DNA from: Bolinopsis microptera
Taxonomy: Eukaryota > Ctenophora > Tentaculata > Lobata > Bolinopsidae
Length of the DNA stretch: 64,000 bases
Direction: 5' to 3'
NCBI RefSeq assembly: GCF_026151205.1
Contig: NC_087076.1
Coordinates: 186,001 to 250,000 of the forward strand
Part shown: piece after piece, positions 33,459 to 45,100 of the stretch
Layout of the letters: each line of letters opens with the position of its first letter
How positions within the stretch are numbered: position 1 is the first letter of the stretch
Translations under genes and position numbers: made by a program
Notes under the pieces: generated by a model
Told to the model about the DNA's origin: nothing
The model's input: only the letters and a program-made list of their open reading frames with translations
Database searches by the model: none

Positions 33459-35740
33459 GGCAGTGGCGTAACTTAGGGCCCCGCAGACCCCGCTGTGCGG
33501 GGGGGGGGGGGGGGGGGGGGCGCCGTATAAGGGGGGCGCAATTTTCCTGAATTTTAGGCCCTTTCACTGAAAAAACGTCTTGTTTGTGTATTTCCCTGTC
33601 CAATTGAGCGTTCGGTCGACGCGAAAAAAATATTTGGGGTACCCTCTTTTGCTTCAGGGGGGCGCAAAAAGCCTTAGGGGGGGCGAGAAAAAAAGTACCC
33701 GACTTTTTTTTTTTTTTTTTTTTTTAAGGGACACAAAAAATTTTAGGGGGGGGCGTTTTTTTTGGGGTCACTGAGGGGGGGGGTGCCAACACAAAGTTCG
33801 CCAGGGGGTTCGGAGCCCAAAAATTATAATTTTTTTCTCCGTCTTCAAAAAAACAACCTTTCCACTGCGTTGGGTTTTCTTGCAAAGCCGTTTTTTTCGA
33901 AGGGAAAGGCCTTTTCTTTCGGGGGGCTTTTCCCGTTCCAATTAACCCTTTCATAGCTATTTCCCCCAAATACTATTTTTTTTTAAAAAAAATTATAAAA
34001 ATTTACAAGGCTTGGCAAGGACCCGGTTTAAAATTGGGTTTAAACAATTACCCCCACATCGGAACGCCCAACTTCACCTGAGACAGAAATTGTCCGCTTA
34101 CAAATTAAAGTGGGTACAAATTGGAGTGCTTTTAATAATTCTTGGTGATTTTATTTATAAATTTTGCTTCACCAGATACCCGTTGTTCCAAGAGTTTTAT
34201 AGGGGGTGGAAAAAGGGAAAAATTCCCTTAAAACCATTTTTTTTACATTTAAAATATATTGTTAAACCCAAAATATGATTTTTTTCGTTAAAATTAAAAT
34301 TTTTTCGCAAAAAATTTTTTAAAACTGTACCCTATTTTTTTTAACGCCCATATCGTTCAAAAAAAACTATTCTTAGCTTTGCAAACCCAAAACCCCCCAA
34401 ACCCAAATACAACAATGAACAGGCAAAGAAAGACACCAGAAACCCCATAAGATGCCAAAGTTGGGCCCTCAACTTGGGAAAAATGGGGGTTCGGAAGGGG
34501 AAAAATTGTTCACGAAAAAAGTGCGCCTCTGAGCGTTAAAAAATTCCGGGGGGTTTCATTTACACACTTTTTTAATTTTGTTGTCCTTTTTAATTTTTTT
34601 TAAAAAACGAAACCCCTTTCCTGGATCGCTGTCGTTTCCAAAAACTAATCCGCTGTTTTGGGGTTTTTGGTTTTTAAATTAAATTTTATTTTTTTAAATA
34701 ATTATTTTTGGGGGGGTTTAATTAAGTTTTGGTTGGAAAAAAAAAACCCCCCCCCCCCCCCCCCCCCCCCTTTCCCCTTCCCCTCCCTCCCCCACCCCCC
34801 TACCCCCTCCCTCCCCTCCCCACCCCCCCCCCCCACCCCCACCCCACCCTCCCCCCCCGGTTTCTCCCTCCCCTCCCCCCTTCCCCCTTTTTCCTCCTCC
34901 CTCCTCCCCCTTCTCCCCTCCTTTCCCTCTCCCCCCCCTTTCCCCTCCTTCCCCCCCCCTCCCCTCTTCCCTCCCCTCCCCTCTCCCTTTCACCCTCCCT
35001 CTCCCTTTCCCCCCCCTTTTCCCCCCTCCCCTTTTCCCCCTTCCTCTCCCCTCCCTCTCCCTCTCCCCTCCCCCCCTCTCCCTCTCCCTCTCCTCCCTCC
35101 CCTCTCCCCTCTCCCCTCCCCCCCCCCCCCCTCTCCCTCTTTTTGGGGGGCCCTGTTCTTCCCTTCTCCCAATTTTTTTCTTTTAAAAATCTCCTGTTGG
35201 TTTAGGGGCCTCCAAAAATTAAAAAAGTCTTTTTCTTTTTTTCCCTTTATAAATCCAAAAAAAGGGTTTTTTTTTTAAAAAAAATTTAAAAACTAAAATC
35301 CTCCCCTCTTTTATTTCAATTCCCTTTTTGGGTTTTTTTTGTTTGTTTCTTTCCAGGGGCTTTTTTAAACCCCAAAATTGAAAATTCCCTTCCCCCTTCG
35401 ACCAAAAGCAAACCGGGCTTCCCCTCTTTTAAAAACTCGCCGGCCCGGGCCCCAAACTTTCCTTTATTTCTTATTTTTGGCCTTTTTCCTTTTAATCCTT
35501 TTTTTTTTTTTTAAAAAAACCTTTCTTTTGGTCTACTTTCCGCTTCGGGGGGGAACCCTCACCCCAATTTTTTTTTCCTCCTTAACCACCTCCCTTTTTT
35601 CATTTCCCCCTTTCCTTCCGCCTCCAAATTTTCTTGCTTTTTTTAAATTTCTCGTTCAAAAATATTTAGTCCCTTTGTTGGCCCTTTTGGTTCCCTCCTG
35701 GGTCCCTTTTGTTTTAGGTAAAATTTGGCCACCGTCTCAC
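33459..35740. other. homopolymer-dominated sequence, likely unreliable
   Basis: Begins with GCAGTGGCGTAACTTAGGGCC, a hAT-like element end, then a 22-base G run (33499-33520). Almost every following base run is stretched (runs of 5-20 A, T, C or G), followed by a 24-base C run (34747-34770) and about 400 bases of pure C/T (34771-35145). The long open frames here are proline/serine or glycine-rich artefacts. The texture differs sharply from both flanks; it looks like low-quality or mis-assembled sequence, although a real polypyrimidine tract may underlie part of it. Confidence 0.65.
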
Positions 35741-35850
35741 ATGTCACTATATATAGTGTGCAAAACGCACTTTATAGTGACAGGACTATATAATGACATG
35801 TCACTATAAAGTGCTTGTCACTATATAGTGTTGTCACTATATAGTGCGGG
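35735..35850. repeat. clustered palindromes TCACTATA(TA)GTG
   Basis: At least five copies of TGTCACTATATAGTG-like short palindromes in 115 bases. No coding sense. Confidence 0.7.
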
Positions 35851-35988
35851 AATCTTTAGCCTCACAGAAGATATTGTGGTCTTTTTTAAATATAACTGTA
35901 ATACATAATTGATGTAAAGTTTATTTGAATTTTGAAATAAAATTGGGCCACTTCATATATCCAAACCCGATTACTTCGGCAATTTTAG

Positions 35989-36143
35989 GGTACAGATAAA
36001 GAATATCATCTGAGAGTAGCAAGAGTAAACGAACTAAGACTAGAACTGGAGAACCTTACTACAGAACAGAAGACTGAACGAACAGAGCTTTCTGAGTTAG
36101 TCGATCGACATCACACCAACCTCAACCTCAGCACTGATAAAAG
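35989..36143 (+). CDS. coiled-coil gene exon with repeated donor
   Basis: Acceptor TTTTAG at 35983-35988, donor AAAAG|GTAAAT at 36143/36144. Encodes about 51 residues of coiled coil (DKEYHLRVARVNELRLELEN onward). The last 35 bases plus the donor are the first unit of a tandem repeat that continues into the intron. Confidence 0.75.
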
Positions 36144-39100
36144 GTAAATCATCTCACCAACCTCAACCTCAGCACTGATAAAAGGTAAGACATCACACCA
36201 ACCTCAACCTCAGCACTGATAAAAGGTAAATCATCTCACCAACCTCAACCTCAGCACTGATAAAAGGTAAATCATCTCACCAACCTCAACCTCAGCACTG
36301 ATAAAAGGTAAATCATCTCACCAACCTTAACCTCAGCACTGAAACAAGAATTGCGCCCGTTATGCCATAGGGGGACGCTAGATTTCCATCCACTGCTTTT
36401 TCAAGTCCAAGATTAATATAGTATAGTACTATGTTTTACAGTATAAACTGAGATCTAAAGCCCTTAAACGAAATCTAAATCATTCCACATCCACTTCATC
36501 GACCAGGCGATCCCAGTAGTGGAGATCGCGCATTCCTGATATTCTGGCGGTGAATGCTTTCTGTACACTCTCCAGTTCTTGGATATCGCTGATTTTTGAG
36601 GGATGCCATAATGGACAGCAATATTCAATCAGACTTCGAACCATTGATTTGTATAGCGTCAGCATGATGGAGTGAGATCGTGTGTGAAATACACTGACAA
36701 CCCATGATGCTTTTTGGCGAGCTTTATCTGCAATGGCTCGTATGTGAGGGGACCAAGAGAGATCACTTGACACTATGACGCCTAAATCCCTGAGCTGATG
36801 TATTGGCTCAAGTGTAGTGTCTTTGGAAACTGAGTATTGATAATGTTCAACCACAAATGGAAGCTCAGATAGTACATATTGGTGGTTGAATTTGTGACAC
36901 ATGTACTCAAATTTGTCTTTGTGAAGGGCCATATTATTTCTTTCAGACCAATCAATGACATTTTGCAGATCTTTTTGACGGAGCTTGACGTCATGCTCTG
37001 ATTTGATAGCAATGGATATTCGAGTGTCATCAGCAAAAAAAAACATCGAATTATAGAGTGCATGATACAATGTTCAATATCATTGATAAAAATCAAGAAA
37101 AGGATCGGCTCCAAAACCGTACCTTGTGGAACTCCGCTGATTATCAGTGCAAGGATGGACAGATTCCATAGAGTTGGAGCTTTCTCAGTAGAAATTTGTG
37201 ATCTACTTTATCGAAAGCCTTGGCATAGTCGAGGTATATTGAATCAAAATCTGAATTGTTGCTCAGAGAATCCAAAACGTCATCAAAATGGTGGAGAAGT
37301 TGAGTAAGGCAACTCCGGCCAGATCTAAAACCGTGCTGCTTACTATATATGAGGTTATTGATCTCCAAATAGTTTACCAGCTTTTTTCTTATCACCCTCT
37401 CTTTAACCACATGAGAGGTGAGTGATATAGGTCGGTAGTTAGCTGGTTTGGCTCGACTATCCCTCTTGTGGAGAGGAAATACGTGTGAGAACTTATAGAC
37501 CTCCCCAGTAACTAAAGAGCGGGACCAGATGATGTGCATTGGTTCTGCTAGGGCTTTCTTGCAGTTCTTGAGAAGGGTGACTGGAATTTCGTCAGGACCT
37601 GATGCAGCATTAGGTTTGATGTCTTCAATGGCCTTAATGATTTCGTCCACGGAGAAATTCAGCATATCGTCAGTAAAAGGATGCTTGATTGGAGGGGGAC
37701 TGAAAGAAGCAGAGTCGATCCGAGTTTTCGAAGGATCACTGAATACTGACAAGAACTGATTCTGCAAGAGGTTGGCAATGTCTTTTGGATTTGATTTGAT
37801 GGCACCGTTTCCATCAAAAAGCATGCTGATGTTGCTTTTCTTCTTCGAAAAGTTCTTAGCGTAACTATAGAAATACTTGGGATTTTCTTTTACCTTGCTT
37901 TCGGCTTGCTGTTCACGGTACAGGAGATCCTGGTGGATTGCATCACGAATATCCATATGAGCAAGAGCAAGTTTCCGGTTCAAAGATTCAATCTGTGTGG
38001 GAGGGCTATGTGGAATACTTTTTGCAACCTCTAGCTGGGTTTGAAGCTTTCGTTTTCTGCGAGAGGGGATGCGCACAGATGAGCGAGTTTGGGTTTTGGG
38101 AGGGATCTTCTTCGGACAGCCAATCTGTAGAGTAATAAGAGTGAATAGCTCTGGAAAATCCTCTTTGTCGCATAGGTTGATGAGTTGAGCCCAGTCAACA
38201 GATGAGAGCATGTCATTGATCGATGAAAAATCTGCTTTATTAAAGTCTAAGCTTCTAAACGAAGAACCCATAGCAACCCATAGTAACAACATATCTTGTT
38301 ATTACGGCTACAGACCTTCCCTTACCGGATGTAGTGATGGAGGTGAGTCTGTATAGAGAGGTATACAGTATATACATATAGCTCTATTCTTCTTTAGGTC
38401 AGTGACCAGCTGCTCGCTCTTCACTGGATCTATCAGGACATCTTTTTAGGTTTTAACCAGCCTTAGTCTCCCTGTTTTCATCAGAACCTGATAAACAGCT
38501 GTTTAGCTGAGGACTTAGTCTCCCTGTTTTCATCAGAACCTGATAAACAGCTGTTTAGCTGAGGACTTAGTCTCCCTGTTTTCATCAGAACCTGATAAAC
38601 AGCTGTTTAGCTGAGGACTTAGTCTCCCTGTTTTCATCAGAACCTGATAAACAGCTGTTTAGCTGAGGACGGTGACTGGTCGGATAGCTGTACCTGGTCC
38701 AGCAGGTTCCTCTGTAGCCACACTCTTTATCACATTCTTCAACGTTTTGCTGTTGCAGACTGTACCACTTGCACTGTTCTTTTGCTGCACTGTAGCTCTG
38801 TGTCTCAGATGTATAAACTAATCGCACTGATTATAACACCAGAAGCGTGGAGTTATACGCGAATCTAACTGCATGTATAATACGATTACACCAGTTATTG
38901 CACTCGGCTGCGCCTCGTGAAATAATCGAACTCAGCTTCGCCTCGTGCGATTATCGTATAACTTTGCACTCGGCTGCGCGTCGTGCAATTAATAGTGTAA
39001 TCGCATTATACGCAGTTAGATTAGCGTATATAATTATACGTTAACCCAATATTTCAGTAGAATTGTTTGTTTGTTTGTTTGTTTGTTTGTTTGTTTTCAA

Positions 39101-42100
39101 GAGCAACTTGCCACTTATGTCCAGCTCATTATATAAAATTATATTATTAAGAAACTGTTTACACCATTAAAATATTCAAAACCCCTAAAAGAAATCAAGT
39201 CATCCTAAAATGGTGATCAGTACAGATCAAGACAGCTAGAGTTAAAATTTGTTTCTCCAAGCAACTCTATCATCGGCTAATATCTTAAGCTTATTAAGAT
39301 CATTCAAAGAGTTAAGTTTTAAACCTCTACGGATCAAATCATTCACAATAATCTTGAACAAATTCTTACGATGCGCACCGACGCGCCCTTTACAGTTTGT
39401 TGTGACAGCAAACTTTAACGCTAATGCAGCGGGGGAGTCATCAGCACTACGCAAGATATGACCTAGGAGCTTCCACCTTGCTTTAGGGACACGATCTGAT
39501 AGCTTAACTGAGTTACATCTTAGGTATAAGTTTGCATTGGATATTGTTCCATGAGGCCAATAAATGTTCAGTAATGATCTAAGGTATTTTCTATGGCAAA
39601 TGTCTAGTTTTTCTAGTGACTTTGCAGTAGGACACCAACTACTGCAATTGTACATGATGATTGATACAATTTGGGCTTCGTATACTGCTATCTTTCTGGT
39701 AACGGAGATATTCTGCTGAGACCAGATCTTGGTGAACTTATAGAAGGCATTGTTCCCAGCAATGCATCGAGCAGCTATATCACTTTCACTACACAACAAT
39801 GACCCAAGAATCTTACTCTTCCGCCAATCTTCATTTCCACGTAACATGGTATCATCACGACCAGGGATTGTTTCTCCAACAGGAGCGAGGAAAACATGGG
39901 TAAATTCTGTTTTCTCTGTGTTAATGAACAGGTTAAACTCCTTGAAGACTTCCTTAGCTATTGGTAGGATAGCTTCTAAGGATTCTTTTTCCACGTTCAT
40001 GAAGTTACAATCATCTGAATACGCTGACTCCAGTGGCATACCTTCTTTTGAAATAGGGGGATTGGGTGTGTGTGGGGGAGACTCTGCTAGTCGATGGCGT
40101 AGTTCTATAAGAGCTCCTGCTAGGACAAGAGTGAAAAGCTTGCCGGAGAGACTGTCACCTTGAAAGGACCCAAGAAGACTCTCGAATACAGCAGATAGTT
40201 CTCCTTCCACTCTGACCTTGAGCATGGTGTTGGTTAAGAGGAGTCTTACTAGCCTGAGGTCGTCGTCTGTGCATCCAGCTTTGACAAGAAGGTCAAGTAT
40301 AGTCTGGCGTTTGATTGTGTCAAATGCTCGAGACATATCTATGCCCATCTTGTGATACTGGAAGTGTTTACGCGTGACAACCGATATCAACATCCGCTCA
40401 GCCCACACTAGATCACCACAACTTCTACCATGTTTGTACCCCGCCTGCGTGCTACCAGTGAAAGCATCAACTTTGTCTTCAATTCTCTTCAGTACAATCA
40501 TGGATAATATCTTACGAGCACCATTTGATAGACATAGAGGTCGTAGACTAGTGACAGGACCAGCTGGTTTGCGAGGTTTCGGTAAGGGGGTGATGATGGC
40601 TTCACCTATAACATCAGGAAATGAATTGGTCTCCAATGCGCTATTGATGATCTCGGCATATTTTGACCAGAATTTTGTACCAGCATTTTTCAACCACTCG
40701 TTGTAGACTTTATCTGGACCAGTGGCTTTGTTGTTCTTGAGAGATTGGGCGGCTTTCTTTACTTCATCACATGTGATGGGTATGTCTAGGCAGCGTCCAT
40801 CCCCTATAAATGCTTGAAGTGGTTCATCCTCACACGTGAACTGCTTTTCGTAGTAGTCTCTGATCACTTGAGCTTTACCAGCATCTGTGGCAACAAAGTT
40901 ACCTTCTTCATTGTGGACACTGATAGTAGATTTGGGCTTAGTGTCAGCTAGAGTACGCACAGCTTCAAACATCTGCCTTGTGTCATCTGTTGACATGATG
41001 GTTCGAGCGATGTCATCGGCACGTGTGTCAGCAAGGTTCTTGAGATGCTTACGGATGTCTTTCTCTAACCTGTTGATCCTTGTACGGACTTGAGTTCTGT
41101 CAGCAACTTGGTTGTTACAGTTAAGTGCAGCTTGCAGGGTTTGTCTCTCTTTTACAAGGGCTTCAACAGTTGAGTCACTACTGAAGTTACGGTTTCTGGA
41201 GCGTGGTAGTGTCCCGATTACTTCATCAGCAGTTGTCTTAAGGACATCCATCAGGTTAGTGAGATCATCATTAGGGTTTGATGTTACCTGAGAGTTGTTG
41301 ACTTTCTGTTCGACTGAAAGTTGGTATTTGACTTTGGTGGGAAGGTCAGTGGTGAGCAGGGAGTTGTTATATCTCTTAACTACTGAACTTATCTTTTTTG
41401 TAGGAAAGATTTTGTAGTAGGGGGCTAGTTTGATCTTACAAGCAACGAGTCTGTGGTCTGAGTTAGTAGCAAGACCGCCATATGCTCTACAATCTTGGAA
41501 CATGAATCTGCTGCGTGTTCTGCACACAACACAAAATTTCACGAAGATCATGCGTGCGCAATTACATTAAAACGTATGATAGTAAACGAAGACCTTTATA
41601 TTGCGATTTGTTATTTCCTAACACTATTACTAATTACTATTTCTATTTTAAGCACCAGCCACCAGATAATAATTTAAAGGCGTCCACGGACGCCTGGACG
41701 CCCTCAATAGCCGCCTCTGTTCTGCACAGAATATAATCTAATTGGGCAAAGACTGGACGAGTAAGTTTGCTACCTTTAGGGCGACCTTTGGCAGAAATAC
41801 ACATAGAGAAAGTAGTTCGATGTCTACAAGGATGATCAAAATAGGTATTGGTAGCAAACAGTTTGTTTAAGCACATGAAGTTTAATAAATGTTCACCGTT
41901 GAAATTCCTTGTACCCATTCCAAACTTGCCCATATACTCTGTTACACCATACTGATAGTCTAAAGGAGATAAGGTTCCCAACTTACTGTTGAGATCACCA
42001 CAAACAAACAATTCATGAGATGCAGGAACTGAAATAGCATGGGTGAGTTCTCTGTAGAACTTTCTAAGAAGGGCAGGGTTTCCTTCTGCTTTAGGATTAG

Positions 42101-45100
42101 TCGGGCCATAACCGTTAACAATTCTGATATTTTTAGGATGGGATGAGAGATTAGAAGGAATGACGACATTAAGATAGGAAACCCGGTCTGAGGTATACTG
42201 ATAGTCTGTGACATAAGGTAGTAATCTAGGACTTATGATGAAACCTAGTCCACCATGTCGTCCTTGATTTTGCTCCATCATGATCAATTTGTAATTGTTT
42301 CTGAGATATCTAGTGGAATGATTTTTGACTTTTGTCTCTTGAACGCACAAGATATCAACACTATATTCAAAACAATCCGTTCCGAGTTCTTCCTGTTTCT
42401 CCGTCTTAGAGAGCCCTTTTGCATTCAGTGATGCTAGGCTCAGTAAGGAAGTAGAAGAAAACTTTGAACTCATAACTGTCTCTTTCTGCTTTAACGTCTG
42501 TTTCGTCACACCAGTTTTCGCTGATGCTTGTGTCACGCGTCACCGTGTCATACCACCTAGATATAAAATTATATAATGTAGGACTTCTAGGCAGAGTGCT
42601 TGGTTGTGGGACACACTCGACTTTAAGAATGGTGAGAAACCACAAATCTCACTAGTGAGATATCAACAGAGTGTGAACCACTGCCTGACTTACCTGTGGT
42701 TTGAGTATAGAAGAGAGTATCTTCCGTGTTGTTGAGATTCTGTGAGTCCTTTGACCACGTTGCTGGTTACAAACTCTTGTTGTGGGAGGTGGAAGGATCA
42801 TAGGCGCAATTGCATGATGGATAAGAGATGAGGTTTAACAAGTGATAGTTGTGGGGTATCTCTTTAATGAGTAATAATATAAATGAACACAAGGTAAACA
42901 TAAGTAATGTCAAAACAATGTCATTCTGCGAATCTCAGGTAAAGGGGAATGCTAAGGTGGAACTTGAGTAAAGAATGGGGTGAGATGCTGTTAAAATCTG
43001 CTAGGTGAGGAGAGGAGCCGAGGTGTTTTAGCCGATCGAACTCCAGGGCTGGGCAGAAAAAGAGAACGTGGTAAATGACTTGGCGTCCAGAGAAACAGTA
43101 CGAACAATTAGGATTGATCGTGATTCGTGTCGTCTATTTTGTTCAGAAATGCTTGAAGTGGTGCACGGTTATCCAGAAAAGCAGTAATAATGCGAGAGTT
43201 ACGCCTGTTAAGAGACCTGAAGAATTTAATGTGCTGTGGTAAGGAGTAGAGGGTAAGTAGGGAGAGTAGAGGGTTAGAGGAAGTGGAGTCAGACCAGTTA
43301 TTGACTCTGGAGGTAAAGCTGTTATCTCGCAGTGTCGTCTTGTAATGGCTTACGGGAAGAGGAACTGTTTTAATGGAGCTGCAGGTGGTCCCTTCCTTCG
43401 CAAGAGTGTCAGCCAGATCGTTTCCTTTTATACCTGAGTGTCCTCTTATCCATGTTAGGGAAACAGAAGAGCAAAATGATGTGAGCATATCTAGTACTTT
43501 TCTTGTTTCGATGCATGAGGGCTAGACGAGGCGTCGGCAGATAGGGCATGAACTGCAGAAAGTGAGTCTGTGAAGATGGCTACTGATGCGTTCTGACAGG
43601 GCAGGGAGCGAAGGCATGCGCAAGCTTCTCTTATGGCCATCATTTCGGCTTGGAAAACGGTGTTGTGGTCATCCAGTCTCCATTCGAATGTAGCTAAGGG
43701 GTCTACGTCATGCATGGAGTATACCACAAGTGCTGAGCCTGTTTTGTTATTGAGGCTGTTTTGTTATTGAGGCGGGATCCATCAGTAAAGCAGCAGAAGT
43801 GGAAACAGAGGAACAGAGAGGAGGTAACTCGTGATGTAGCCACGTGTTAAGAATTCCTCGTGTAGGAGGAGGTTGAACAATTAAAGTAGCAGGTAATTAT
43901 CACTATGCTGGGTAAACGGACAGTGAAAACAAGGAGAGAAGGGTTACTAATGGCGTAAACACTAATTGCAGACTATTGTGAGTGAAGTGCTAGTCACAGA
44001 GTAAGGGGGAATTAAACTATTAAGGATAAAAAGTGGGCTGAAGCTATTAACTTGTAAACATGTCGCAATAGAGATTGAAACATATCACGACAAAGAGGGA
44101 CTAAAAGTCGAGAAAGATTAAAGTTTCAGGTAATTATCCCTGTGCTGGGTAAACGGACCGTGAAAACAAAGAGAGAAGGGATACTAATGACTTAATCACT
44201 AATTGCAGAGTAATGTGAGTGGAGTACAGAGTAAGGGAGAATTAGACTACTAGAAGAAAATTAGTGGGCTGAAGCTATTAACTTGTAAACATGTCGCAAT
44301 AGAGATTGAAACATATCACTAATAAGAGTGTGCTACAATATGAAATCCGAATATATTGAAGATTGCGGAAAACAGTAATAGTGGGATAATTATAGTGGTA
44401 AAGTGTTTACTAGAGAGTGGTCCACAAGGAGGTTACGTGGGAGAGGTTGAGGTGCATGCTGTGGTGGGTGGTCAAGAGCTGTCCAGCCAATTTTATATGG
44501 CCTAAAATATACACACAAAGCCTACAATAGTAGTTAAGGAGCCGCCACACTGCACTTGGCCAGGCAAGTGAACGAGGAGAGATCAGTGCAGTCCGGCAGC
44601 ATCAAAAGAACGTTTTGAATTACAGTTCAATGGTAGGCAGGGCTAGGTAGCAGCACTGTAATCACTGAGGAGAAGTCCGAAAGAAGGCCTAATTTAACAT
44701 TGTTTTTAATGTGCACCGTAGTTGTGCTGTTCTTCGATTGAATGTTTAAACTGTGCAAAATGGAGTCATCTCCAGTGCCTAGCTGTAAAAAAATGCTACG
44801 TGCGCGGGAGTGTGTGAACGAAAATGCGGCACTAACTAGCGAGCATGAGCAAGGAAAACGGGACTCAGTCGAAAAGGAGCCCTACACTAGTGTTTGTGAC
44901 ACTAAGGGGAGCGCAAGCGAGAGTAAAGAGGGCAAAAATTTAAGCAAGCAAATGCGCGAGCAATAAGACTCTGCCGACTTAAGTTGTAAAAAAGTGACCA
45001 AAAACAGAATCTAAAATAGAAGTATATCCATAATATGTTAAAACTTAAAGGAGTAGCAGGTTACCAGCTGATGAGAAGGGTGCTCATGAAAATGTTAGAT

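Noticed and set aside
34658-35278. Long proline/serine-rich and glycine-rich reading frames
   Set aside because: They come from a pure C/T tract and homopolymer runs; both strands are open for compositional reasons.
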